Of a stretch of DNA of 16,148 nucleotides, positions 1 through 7,333 are shown piece after piece. Origin of the DNA: Avoscillospira sp945864925. Lineage in GTDB: Bacteria > Bacillota > Clostridia > Oscillospirales > Oscillospiraceae. The notes beneath the pieces were generated by a model. The model was not told the DNA's origin. It made no database searches and saw only the letters and a program-made list of their open reading frames with translations. The stretch spans positions 1 to 16,148 of the forward strand of contig CALZZH010000037.1 of assembly GCA_945830595.1 (NCBI GenBank), written 5' to 3'. Positions within the stretch are counted from its first letter, which is position 1. Each line of letters starts with the position of its first letter. The position numbers and the translations under genes were made by a program.

Positions 1-1133
1 ATCAGCAGGTGCTGCCCCGATACGTTTCTGTGGATGACCAGGGCGTGGAGCGGGAGTTCTTGTACGAGTATTTTTCTGATCCCGTGGAAGCTATGGATCA
101 GGTGTTCTTGAAGGGCTACCAGTGGCCCTTTGATTCGGCAAAGCTCCGGGGGTCCTCGGTCATTGATATGATCGTCTACAATGAAGAGATCAACCGAAAA
201 AGGAAGGTATATCTGGACTACCGTTCAGAGCCCAAGGCCCTGGAGCAGGGGCTGGACATCCTTTCCCGGGAGACCTATACATACCTGCAAAACTCCGGCG
301 CCCTGCTTCCGCTCCCCATTGACCGGTTGGAGAAGATGAACCCGAAGGCGATCGACCTGTATTTGTCCCATGGAATCGACCTGCGCAAGGATATGCTGCG
401 CATAACCGTGGCCGCCCAGCATTGCAATGGCGGCGTTGCGGTGGATGCAGACTGGCAGACGAGCATTCCGGGCCTCTATGCGGCGGGAGAAGCGGCCGCC
501 ACCTTCGGCGTGTACCGTCCCGGCGGCGCAGCCTTGAATTCCACCCAGGTCGGCAGTCTGCGGGCGGCGGAGCATATCGTCCGGCAGAAGCGGAACCGGG
601 AAAAAAGCATTGCGGCCTTTGCGGCGCACGCCGACCTTTCCTGGTGGTTTTTCCAACGCGCGGCGGGAGACGGCGACAACCAACAGCTGGACCGGATGCG
701 GGACGCGGTGGCGGCGGAGATGAGCGCCTGCGGCGCGCATCTCCGGGATGTCCGCTGCCTGACAGAGGCCAGGACGCGGCTGGAAGCTGCCCTGGAAGCG
801 CTGCAAGGTCTGGCGGGAAAAACGGACCCGGTGCGCTGGTTCAAGACCCGGGATATGATGATCACGGCCAACGCAGTGATGGAATCCATCCTGTATGCCG
901 CCGGACAGATAGGTACCCGGGGCGGCTCAATTTGCTGCAGGGAACCCATGGATCTCAGCAGCGTCGAACAGATCAGAAATACCTTGGTTTCCAGCGACAG
1001 CCGCTATGATGACCAGGTGCTTCAATATCAAATGACGGAGGGCTGCAGCTTTGCGCCGGTTCGTCCTCTGCCCAAAACAGAATTGTGGTTTGAAACCGTA
1101 TGGGAGAAATACCGCCGGCGGCAAGGAGAATGA
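1..1133 (+). CDS. FAD-dependent oxidoreductase, SdhA/FrdA/NadB-like flavoprotein (5' truncated)
   Basis: Open at the left edge: the frame continues upstream of the first GTG at 9 with two in-frame Gln codons, so the N-terminal Rossmann part with its dinucleotide-binding glycine motif is outside the window. About 376 residues are visible. Around visible residues 140-190 is the C-terminal FAD-binding signature of the fumarate reductase/succinate dehydrogenase flavoprotein superfamily: HCNGG, then IPGLYAAGE, then YRPGGAALNS, with the Arg where this superfamily binds a carboxylate or hydride-transfer substrate. The helical C-terminal part carries the KTRDMM...TRGG pattern of SdhA-type proteins. 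It ends one base before the next start codon and leads a sugar operon, so a sugar-derived or acidic substrate is more likely than a respiratory role. The substrate cannot be read from the sequence. The superfamily call is firm. Confidence 0.85.
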   Translation, partial: QQVLPRYVSVDDQGVEREFLYEYFSDPVEAMDQVFLKGYQWPFDSAKLRGSSVIDMIVYNEEINRKRKVYLDYRSEPKALEQGLDILSRETYTYLQNSGALLPLPIDRLEKMNPKAIDLYLSHGIDLRKDMLRITVAAQHCNGGVAVDADWQTSIPGLYAAGEAAATFGVYRPGGAALNSTQVGSLRAAEHIVRQKRNREKSIAAFAAHADLSWWFFQRAAGDGDNQQLDRMRDAVAAEMSACGAHLRDVRCLTEARTRLEAALEALQGLAGKTDPVRWFKTRDMMITANAVMESILYAAGQIGTRGGSICCREPMDLSSVEQIRNTLVSSDSRYDDQVLQYQMTEGCSFAPVRPLPKTELWFETVWEKYRRRQGE

Positions 1134-1134
1134 T

Positions 1135-1890
1135 ATGCTGAAATCTGGACTTGTTTCTGTTTCTTTCCGGCAGAAGACGCCGGAGGAGATCATTGCACTG
1201 GTCGAACAATGCGGCCTGGATGGCATCGAGTGGGGCGGAGACGTCCATGTAACGCCCGGCGACACGGAAAATGCCGGCCGCATTGGCGATCTGACACGGC
1301 AGGCAGGGCTGGAAGTGCTTGCTTATGGCTCCTACTTCCGGCCGGGCGAGCAAAGGGCCGCAGCCTTTGCCCCGGTGCTGGCCAGCGCCAAAGCGCTGGG
1401 CGCGCCTGCCATTCGTGTGTGGGCCGGCGCCAAATGGTCCTGGCGGGCAGACGAAGCCTATGTGCAGCAGGTGATTCGGGATACCCGGGAGATCTGTGAC
1501 ATGGCCGCTGCTGAGGGGATTGATATCTGCTACGAGTACCATGGCTGGACGCTGACCGACAACCGTTTCAGTGCCACGGAGGTACACCGGGAGATCGGCC
1601 GGGAGAATATGCGGCTGTATTGGCAGCCCAATTTCTGCCTGTCCCGGGAGGATAATCTGCTGGCACTGAAAATGGTGCTGCCCCGGATGCGGGATGTCCA
1701 CGTCTTCTACTGGGACTGCGGGGAAACCCGGTTCCCCCTGGAAGAGGGCCGCCCGCTGTGGAAATCGTGGGTGGATCTCATTCGGGCGGACGGGAAGCCC
1801 CACAGCCTGATGCTGGAGTTCATCAAGGACAATGACCCACGGCATCTGGAGCAGGATGCAAAGACATTGCTATCTTTGATCAATGCGTAA
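1135..1890 (+). CDS. Sugar phosphate isomerase/epimerase-like TIM-barrel protein (first of two in the operon)
   Basis: 251 residues. The start at 1135 is preferred over in-frame codons upstream because AAGGAG at 1123-1128 sits six bases before it and the upstream codons overlap the flavoprotein gene. The protein has the alternating strand/helix pattern of the xylose-isomerase-like TIM barrel (AP endonuclease family 2 fold): GLDGIEWGG near residue 27, RVWAGAK near 94, YEYHG near 133, DVHVFYW near 187 and MLEF near 226. Family members use Glu, Asp, His and Glu to hold a divalent metal. Here Glu134, His189 and Glu228 are in place, but the usual Asp position reads WQPN (Gln163/Asn165 region), so the metal site may be altered. 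It lies between the flavoprotein and a second, different TIM-barrel gene. The role is probably isomerisation, epimerisation or bond cleavage on a sugar intermediate; the exact reaction is unknown. Confidence 0.82.
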   Translation: MLKSGLVSVSFRQKTPEEIIALVEQCGLDGIEWGGDVHVTPGDTENAGRIGDLTRQAGLEVLAYGSYFRPGEQRAAAFAPVLASAKALGAPAIRVWAGAKWSWRADEAYVQQVIRDTREICDMAAAEGIDICYEYHGWTLTDNRFSATEVHREIGRENMRLYWQPNFCLSREDNLLALKMVLPRMRDVHVFYWDCGETRFPLEEGRPLWKSWVDLIRADGKPHSLMLEFIKDNDPRHLEQDAKTLLSLINA

Positions 1891-1915
1891 GAAACATTCT
1901 TAGGAGGAGTTTTCG

Positions 1916-2731
1916 ATGAAATTTGTTGGGCATACCATGGGTACGCCAGAGCTGGATGTGTGCCGGGCCATCGACCTGTACAGTAGCATCGGAATGGATG
2001 CCATTGAGATTGTGGCCCAGGAGGGCGGAACGTTCTGGATCGACGCGCCGGACGAATTAATAGAGCAAGTCATGGAAGCGGCCAGAAAGCTGCCGGATGG
2101 TGTGGTCACGCTGACCCCTTATTACTGGCACATCAACAACAGCGACGAGCAAGTTCGCCGGGAGAACATCGAAGGAATGAAGCGGGCCATCCAACTGGCC
2201 AAGCGGATGGGCGCCAAGTTTGTCCGTGCTTACGGCGGAACCGACAATGCCGGCGGAACCATGGAGGAAAACTGGATTCGCGCTGTGGATGCACTGAAGG
2301 AGATCGCGCCTGCTGCGGAGGCATGCGGCATCACCGTTGTTGTGGAGAACCACCCCGGCACCATGACCCGCACCGGCGAAGCCACGGCCAGGCTGATCGC
2401 GGAAGTCGGCAGCCCCAATGTTCGGGCATTGTACGACCCCGCCAACGTGCTGTACGACACCAGTGAGCCCTGGGAGCACACCTTTGATGTGCAGAAGGAC
2501 ATCATCGCCTATGTCCATGTGAAGGATTTCTTCATGGAGGGTGAAAACCGGAAAGCCTGTGCTGTGGGGCAGGGGATCGTTCCCTGGGATAAGATTGTCA
2601 AGAAGCTGGAAGAAATCGGATATGACGGCTATTGCTCGTTCGAGTATGAAAAAAGATGGTACCCGGATCAGCTGGAGGACGCCGAAACCGGCGTTCCCGC
2701 GTGTGTCCGGTACATCCAGCGTGTAATGTAA
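1916..2731 (+). CDS. Sugar phosphate isomerase/epimerase-like TIM-barrel protein (second of two)
   Basis: 271 residues, with a strong AGGAGGAG ribosome-binding site at 1902-1909 before the ATG. This is a complete xylose-isomerase-like TIM barrel with the expected metal ligands visible: Glu144 in VVVENHPG, Asp174 in LYDPAN, His201 in YVHVKD and Glu243 in SFEYE. The motif order and length fit the hydroxypyruvate isomerase / IolE / tagatose-3-epimerase-like superfamily. It differs clearly from its upstream neighbour and is not a recent duplicate. A short gap and good ribosome-binding sites on both sides place it in the same operon as the dehydrogenase that follows. Function is inferred only to the level of a metal-dependent sugar isomerase, epimerase or lyase; the operon suggests it acts on the product or substrate of the Gfo/Idh/MocA enzyme. 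Confidence 0.88.
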   Translation: MKFVGHTMGTPELDVCRAIDLYSSIGMDAIEIVAQEGGTFWIDAPDELIEQVMEAARKLPDGVVTLTPYYWHINNSDEQVRRENIEGMKRAIQLAKRMGAKFVRAYGGTDNAGGTMEENWIRAVDALKEIAPAAEACGITVVVENHPGTMTRTGEATARLIAEVGSPNVRALYDPANVLYDTSEPWEHTFDVQKDIIAYVHVKDFFMEGENRKACAVGQGIVPWDKIVKKLEEIGYDGYCSFEYEKRWYPDQLEDAETGVPACVRYIQRVM

Positions 2732-2751
2732 CGGAGCAGGAGGCGCAATTG

Positions 2752-3714
2752 ATGATGAAAGTTGGTATTATCGGCTGTGGCGGCATTGGCCGCCTTCACG
2801 CAAACGCTTATTCCAAAGTTCCCAATACGGAACTGGCGGCTTTGATTGACTTCGACCTGGAGCGAGCAGAAAAGCTGGCCGCCGAGTTCGGCGGCCGGGC
2901 CTACCGGAGCATTGACGACTGCCCGGAAAAGCTGGATCTGGTCAGCGTGGTCACCCCGCCCAGCGCCCATTACAAGATCGTCATGGATCTGCTGGAGCGC
3001 CGGATTCCCGTGTTCTGCGAGAAGCCCATCACCATGGAGATCGGCCAGGCCAAGGAAATTGTCCGGAAGAGTGAAGAGACCGGGGTGCCTGTGGGGATCG
3101 GCTTCAAGATGCGCTATGAGCCCTGCTTCGTCAAGGCCAAGGAGCTGATCGGGGAGATCGGCAAGGTCTTTGCCGTGTCCGCTGTGAAAAACCAACCGTA
3201 TACCGAAGATCCTGCCCGGCAGTGGATCAAGAATACCGGCTGTATGTATGAGCTGTCTGTCCATGACTATGACCTGATCGACTACATTATGGATACCAAG
3301 CCCGTCCGCGTTCGGGCCAAGCTGGGCTATGACCTGGGCTGGAAGCGGGAGGATCAGGCGTATCTGGATGTGGAGTATGAAAATGGCGTGATCGGCCAAT
3401 TGATGAGCAGCTATTCCACCCATACCGCCTGGACCGGCTATGACATTGCCCTGACCTTCGTGGGCGAAAAGGGGTACATGCGCGTGGAACGCCCCGACCG
3501 GATCGTGCTGAACACCGATCAGGGCTACCGGACCGTTTCCGTGGAACCCATCGGCGGCATGGACATTTTCGTGGTGCAGGCGCAGAAATTTGCGGATACC
3601 CTGGAGGCCGGCCGGGCCTACCATCCCGACGCCGCCGACGGCGCGGTTCAAACCATCCTGATCGAGAGCGCAAACGCGTCTCATCTTGAGAATCAGACCA
3701 TCGAGCTTTGCTGA
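2752..3714 (+). CDS. Gfo/Idh/MocA family NAD(P)-dependent oxidoreductase
   Basis: 320 residues from the ATG at 2752; a second ATG follows at 2755. AGGAGG at 2738-2743 supports this start, and the frame's upstream extension overlaps the previous gene in another frame, so it is rejected. The N-terminal Rossmann domain shows GCGGIG at residues 8-13 and an acidic Asp33 at the end of the second strand, which favours NAD over NADP. The family hallmark EKP is at residues 90-92 (Lys91 catalytic). The catalytic-loop histidine is His171 in ELSVHDYDLID, where the common GG...D becomes GC...E167, a small deviation. Such enzymes oxidise or reduce a ring hydroxyl of sugars, inositols or glycosides. With two TIM-barrel proteins beside it, a role in making or consuming a keto-sugar is likely. 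Substrate unknown. Confidence 0.92.
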   Translation: MMKVGIIGCGGIGRLHANAYSKVPNTELAALIDFDLERAEKLAAEFGGRAYRSIDDCPEKLDLVSVVTPPSAHYKIVMDLLERRIPVFCEKPITMEIGQAKEIVRKSEETGVPVGIGFKMRYEPCFVKAKELIGEIGKVFAVSAVKNQPYTEDPARQWIKNTGCMYELSVHDYDLIDYIMDTKPVRVRAKLGYDLGWKREDQAYLDVEYENGVIGQLMSSYSTHTAWTGYDIALTFVGEKGYMRVERPDRIVLNTDQGYRTVSVEPIGGMDIFVVQAQKFADTLEAGRAYHPDAADGAVQTILIESANASHLENQTIELC

Positions 3715-3738
3715 GCGGCCCCAAAAGGAGGAAAGGCC

Positions 3739-4704
3739 ATGGAAAACGCCGAAAAGGCATCTGCCGGGACAAAAGGAACCACCAAGAAGCGGAAATTTCC
3801 GAAAATACTGCATAAAGACCAGCTGGAGCTGTTTTCCATGATGTTCCCGGTCTATCTGCAGGTGTTCATTTTCTGCTATATTCCGATGGCCGGTGCAGTG
3901 GTCGCATTCAAACGATACAAGGTCAGCAAAGGCATTTTTGGCTCTCCATGGTGTGGACTGGATAACTTTAAGTTCTTCTTTAAATCCATGGATGCGGGGC
4001 GGGTGATCCGCAATACCCTGGGCTATAACACGGTATTTATTATCTTGGGTATCATCTGTGCTGTGTTCGTGGCAGTGCTTTTGTCTATGATTCGCAGCAG
4101 GAAGTCGCTAAAGTTTTTCCAGACCACTATGCTTTTCCCCCATTTTATGAGCTGGGTCGTCGTGGCCTATATGCTGGTCACGTTCCTTGACTACAAGCAT
4201 GGCATGGTCAACAGCTTCCTGGTCAAGCTGGGACTGGAGAAAATATCCTGGTATTATGAGCCGAAGTATTGGCCGTTTTTCCTGGTCGCCATCTATTTGT
4301 GGAAGACCATTGGCTACAACTCGCTGGTGTACTATTCTTCCATCATCAACGTGGACTCGACCCTGTATGAATCCGGCGCCATTGACGGCTGCAATACATG
4401 GCAGACCATCCGGCATATTATGCTGCCGATGATCAAGCCCACCATCATAATTATGGCGATTCTGGCTGTGGGTAATATCTTCCGGGCGGATTTCGGCCTG
4501 TTCTATACGGTACCGCAAAACTCCGGCACGCTGATCAGCGTCACAGACGTTGTGGATACCTATGTATACCGCATGATGTTTGTAACCGGCGACATCGGCA
4601 TTGCAGGCGCGGTGGGCCTGATTCAGTCGCTGGTGGGCCTGATTCTGGTGTCCGTTGTGAATTACCTGGCGAAACGGGTCGATAAAGACCTGGGCCTGTT
4701 CTGA
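3739..4704 (+). CDS. Carbohydrate ABC transporter permease, first subunit (LplB/UgpA-type)
   Basis: 321 residues; ATG preceded by AAAAGGAGG at 3723-3731. After a charged cytosolic start of about 30 residues there are about six hydrophobic segments (first near residues 37-60, last near 280-305). The cytoplasmic EAA loop that docks the ATPase is at about residues 210-232, reading YESGAIDG...LPMIKPT. Length and motif fit the MalF-like BPD_transp_1 family of CUT1 importers, close to the B. subtilis LplB style rather than true MalF, which is longer. It pairs with the permease that begins 12 bases after its stop and with the lipoprotein further on. No ATPase gene lies in the operon, so the transporter probably borrows a shared MsmX-like ATPase. 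Substrate is likely an oligosaccharide or glycoside. Confidence 0.93.
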   Translation: MENAEKASAGTKGTTKKRKFPKILHKDQLELFSMMFPVYLQVFIFCYIPMAGAVVAFKRYKVSKGIFGSPWCGLDNFKFFFKSMDAGRVIRNTLGYNTVFIILGIICAVFVAVLLSMIRSRKSLKFFQTTMLFPHFMSWVVVAYMLVTFLDYKHGMVNSFLVKLGLEKISWYYEPKYWPFFLVAIYLWKTIGYNSLVYYSSIINVDSTLYESGAIDGCNTWQTIRHIMLPMIKPTIIIMAILAVGNIFRADFGLFYTVPQNSGTLISVTDVVDTYVYRMMFVTGDIGIAGAVGLIQSLVGLILVSVVNYLAKRVDKDLGLF

Positions 4705-4716
4705 GGAGGGAAGAAA

Positions 4717-5607
4717 ATGGAATTTGGCACTGGAAAAGGGAAAGGCGTCAAGATCTTTTCCTACATTGTGCTCGCTCTGTTTGCGCTGTGCTGCATTATC
4801 CCTCTGCTGAATATCATCATGATCTCCTTCACGGATTCATCGTCCATCGACACCTATGGCTACTCCCTGTTCCCGAAGGTGCTGACGCTGGAGGCTTACG
4901 AATTGCTATTTGAAAATCCCACCACCATTGTGGACGCATATGGCGTGACACTGTTTGTGACCATCGTCGGCACGTTCCTGGCTGTGCTCATTGGCGTACA
5001 GTTTGCCTACGGCCTGAGCCGGAAGAATTATGTTCTGCGAAATCAGTCGTCCTTCTATCTCTATTTTACCATGCTGTTTTCCGGCGGTACGGTGCCCATC
5101 TATATCCTCGTCACGCAGTATCTGGGCCTGAAGAACAGCCTGTGGGCCTTGATTTTGCCCTATATCGTCACGCCTTATAATATCTTCCTGATCCGTACAT
5201 TTATCCAGGGCCTGCCGGACACCGTGTTCGAGGCAGCGAAGATCGACGGCGCCGGGGAATATACCATCCTCTACAAAATGGTCTATCCCATGTGTAAAGG
5301 CGGCATTGCTACGGTGACGCTGTTCTATTTGCTGAGCTTCTGGAATGCCTGGTATCCCTGCCTTTTGTACATCAACAAGTCCAAGCTGTATACGCTGCAA
5401 TATATGCTCCATGTGCTCATGGGAAAGATCGAGACGTTGAACATGGAAGTGGCAAACGGTATGGCGGTAAACTATTTCCAGCAGTTGCCCGAGGATAGCC
5501 TTCGGATGGCCACCTGCCTTGTGGCCATCGGTCCGCTGATCGTGGCGTTCCCATTTTTCCAGAAATACTTTGTCCGCGGCATTGCCGTGGGCGCGGTGAA
5601 GGGATAA
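4717..5607 (+). CDS. Carbohydrate ABC transporter permease, second subunit (LplC/MalG-type)
   Basis: 296 residues; GAGGAGGG just upstream supports the ATG. It starts with a short cytosolic segment and a strong membrane helix (about residues 10-32). Several further helices follow, and the EAA loop at about residues 171-195 reads FEAAKIDGAGEY...YPMCKGG. The C-terminal RGIAVGAVKG is the usual ending of MalG-like permeases of CUT1 importers. It forms the membrane channel with the preceding permease. The 53-base gap to the substrate-binding lipoprotein contains a stem-loop that could affect relative expression of the two genes. Family assignment is firm; the sugar is not readable. Confidence 0.93.
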   Translation: MEFGTGKGKGVKIFSYIVLALFALCCIIPLLNIIMISFTDSSSIDTYGYSLFPKVLTLEAYELLFENPTTIVDAYGVTLFVTIVGTFLAVLIGVQFAYGLSRKNYVLRNQSSFYLYFTMLFSGGTVPIYILVTQYLGLKNSLWALILPYIVTPYNIFLIRTFIQGLPDTVFEAAKIDGAGEYTILYKMVYPMCKGGIATVTLFYLLSFWNAWYPCLLYINKSKLYTLQYMLHVLMGKIETLNMEVANGMAVNYFQQLPEDSLRMATCLVAIGPLIVAFPFFQKYFVRGIAVGAVKG

Positions 5608-5616
5608 TTATGTCGC

Positions 5617-5636
5617 TTTGTGCAGGAATGCACAAA
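5617..5636 (+). promoter_or_regulatory. Perfect intercistronic stem-loop with GGAA tetraloop before the lipoprotein gene
   Basis: TTTGTGCA (5617-5624) and TGCACAAA (5629-5636) are perfectly complementary around a GGAA loop, giving an 8-bp GNRA-capped hairpin. An A-rich run and the AGGAG of the next gene follow. There is no downstream T-tract on the + strand, so it is not a terminator for the operon. Such intercistronic hairpins often stabilise the downstream message so that binding protein is made in excess over permeases; that role is inferred here. Confidence 0.5.
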
Positions 5637-5660
5637 AAAATAAAAAAAGGAGATTCCGAG

Positions 5661-7193
5661 ATGAAAAAAGCACTTGTACTGATTCTGGTCCTGGCTATGT
5701 GCCTTGGCCTCGTCGCCTGCAGCAGCAGCGTCGACACCACCAACACCACCGACACCACCTCCGACGCCGCTACAGCCACTGCGGACAACGCTTCCTCTTC
5801 CGAAACCCAGAAGACCGAAGCCGACGCGCCCAAGGAAATTGTCACGCTGAGCTGGTATTTCATGGGCGATGACACCGAGGCCAACGACGACGTCTATGAT
5901 GCCGCCAACGAGCTCCTGGAACGGGATCTCGGTATCCATGTGGAATTCCACCCCATCGCGCCCGGAGACTATGAGCAGCAGATCAAGCTGGTCATCAACT
6001 CCGGTGAAGATTACGACATTTGCTGGGCCTCCAACTGGAGAAACAACTATATGCAGAACGTGAACAACGAAGCGTTCCTGGCTTTGGACGAGTATCTGGA
6101 GGATTGCCCCGACCTGGTCGCTGCCATCCCCGAATCTCTGTGGGAGTGTTCAAAGGTCAATGGTACGATCTACGGTGTTACCTGCCAGCAGATCGTGGCA
6201 CGTTCTACTAGCGTTGCTGTGCCTGTCGACTATGTGGAGTTGTTTGACGGCACCGTGGATGTTGACAATGTGACCTCCTACGCCGATCTGACCGACTACA
6301 TTGCTGCCATCGGTGCCGAGCATCCCGCTGAGGTTATCTGCGAGCTGGACTGGCAGGACTTCGTCTATGTCTATGGCATTGAAGCCATCCTGGGCACCAA
6401 GATTCCCGGCGCCGTCTCCCTGGTGGATGATAAGATCACGGTATTCAACCAGTTTGATACGGACGCATGGCGCGAGGTTGTCAGGACACGCCGTGAGTGG
6501 ATGGAAGCAGGCTACACCATGCCCGGAAAGGCCGAAGTCGGCACTACCACGGATAAGCAATATGAGCGTCCGCTGGAGATCTCCACCTACATTCCCGGCT
6601 ATGAGAATGACACCATGCAGGGCACCAACAACTTCATGGTCACCCAGAGACAAATCTCTGACGCATATGTCACCACCGGAGGCGTGACCGCCACGATGAT
6701 GTGCGTCAACGTGAATTCCACGCACCCCGCTGAGGCTGTGAAGTTCCTGGAATACCTGAACACCTCCTCCGAGTTGATGAACCTGCTGACCTTCGGCATT
6801 GAGGGCCGGGATTATGAGAGGACCGCCGACGGAAAGGTTCAGAGATTGGAAGACCGCCAGTACAATCAGTCCGGCTGGAGACTGGGCAATACCTTTGTTC
6901 TGGATCTGGAAGCCACCCAGTCCGACGAGGGCATCACCGCGGTAGCAGCGTTGAATGCCTCCGCCAAGGCCTCCAAGATCGCTGGCTTCACCCCTGACAC
7001 CACCAATATCCAGTTGGAAATGACCAACTGCCAGTCTGTGGTTGAGGAATACTACGATCTGCTCAACGAGGGCCTGACTGCCGATACCGACAAGGTGGTG
7101 GATGAAATGAACGCCAAGCTGGAAACCGCTGGTGTCAAGACTATCATTGACGAACTGCAGAGCCAGATCAACGCCTGGTTGGCTGAAAAGTAA
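5661..7193 (+). CDS. Extracellular sugar-binding lipoprotein of the ABC transporter (DUF3502-like C-terminus)
   Basis: 510 residues from the ATG at 5661, chosen because AAAGGAG lies eight bases upstream and a signal peptide starts there; an earlier in-frame codon at 5610 would put nonsense residues before it. MKK plus a hydrophobic stretch ends in the lipobox LVAC, so Cys20 is the predicted lipidated first residue. A Ser/Thr/Asp-rich spacer of roughly 35 residues tethers the domain. The mature part is a family 1-type extracellular solute-binding fold, with LLTFGIEGRDY near residue 375 and a C-terminal helical LETAGVKTIIDELQSQINAWL typical of DUF3502-bearing binding proteins that pair with LplB/LplC permeases. 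It captures the sugar outside the membrane. Substrate not identified. Confidence 0.93.
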   Translation: MKKALVLILVLAMCLGLVACSSSVDTTNTTDTTSDAATATADNASSSETQKTEADAPKEIVTLSWYFMGDDTEANDDVYDAANELLERDLGIHVEFHPIAPGDYEQQIKLVINSGEDYDICWASNWRNNYMQNVNNEAFLALDEYLEDCPDLVAAIPESLWECSKVNGTIYGVTCQQIVARSTSVAVPVDYVELFDGTVDVDNVTSYADLTDYIAAIGAEHPAEVICELDWQDFVYVYGIEAILGTKIPGAVSLVDDKITVFNQFDTDAWREVVRTRREWMEAGYTMPGKAEVGTTTDKQYERPLEISTYIPGYENDTMQGTNNFMVTQRQISDAYVTTGGVTATMMCVNVNSTHPAEAVKFLEYLNTSSELMNLLTFGIEGRDYERTADGKVQRLEDRQYNQSGWRLGNTFVLDLEATQSDEGITAVAALNASAKASKIAGFTPDTTNIQLEMTNCQSVVEEYYDLLNEGLTADTDKVVDEMNAKLETAGVKTIIDELQSQINAWLAEK

Positions 7194-7223
7194 TCACGCA
7201 ACCTGAAAAAATGGGAAAATAGG

Positions 7224-7255
7224 GGGTCAGGGAAGGAACATGACTTCCCTGACCC
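7224..7255 (+). terminator. Strong hairpin terminator closing the sugar operon
   Basis: Perfect 12-bp stem: GGGTCAGGGAAG at 7224-7235 pairs with CTTCCCTGACCC at 7244-7255 across an 8-base loop. Only a short T-tract (TTTGT) follows, so some read-through into the GH31 gene is likely. I see no convincing promoter between this hairpin and that gene. Confidence 0.8.
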
Positions 7256-7333
7256 TTTGTCTGCCGACGAGGGAATTCAGACGGCCAGACGGCTGAGTAC
7301 CCATTACTTTTCTTTGATAATAGGAGAAGGGTT

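Noticed and set aside
7261..7333. A promoter for the GH31 gene in the gap after the operon terminator
   Set aside because: A GATAAT-like element exists near 7315, but it lies against the ribosome-binding site and has no -35 at suitable spacing.
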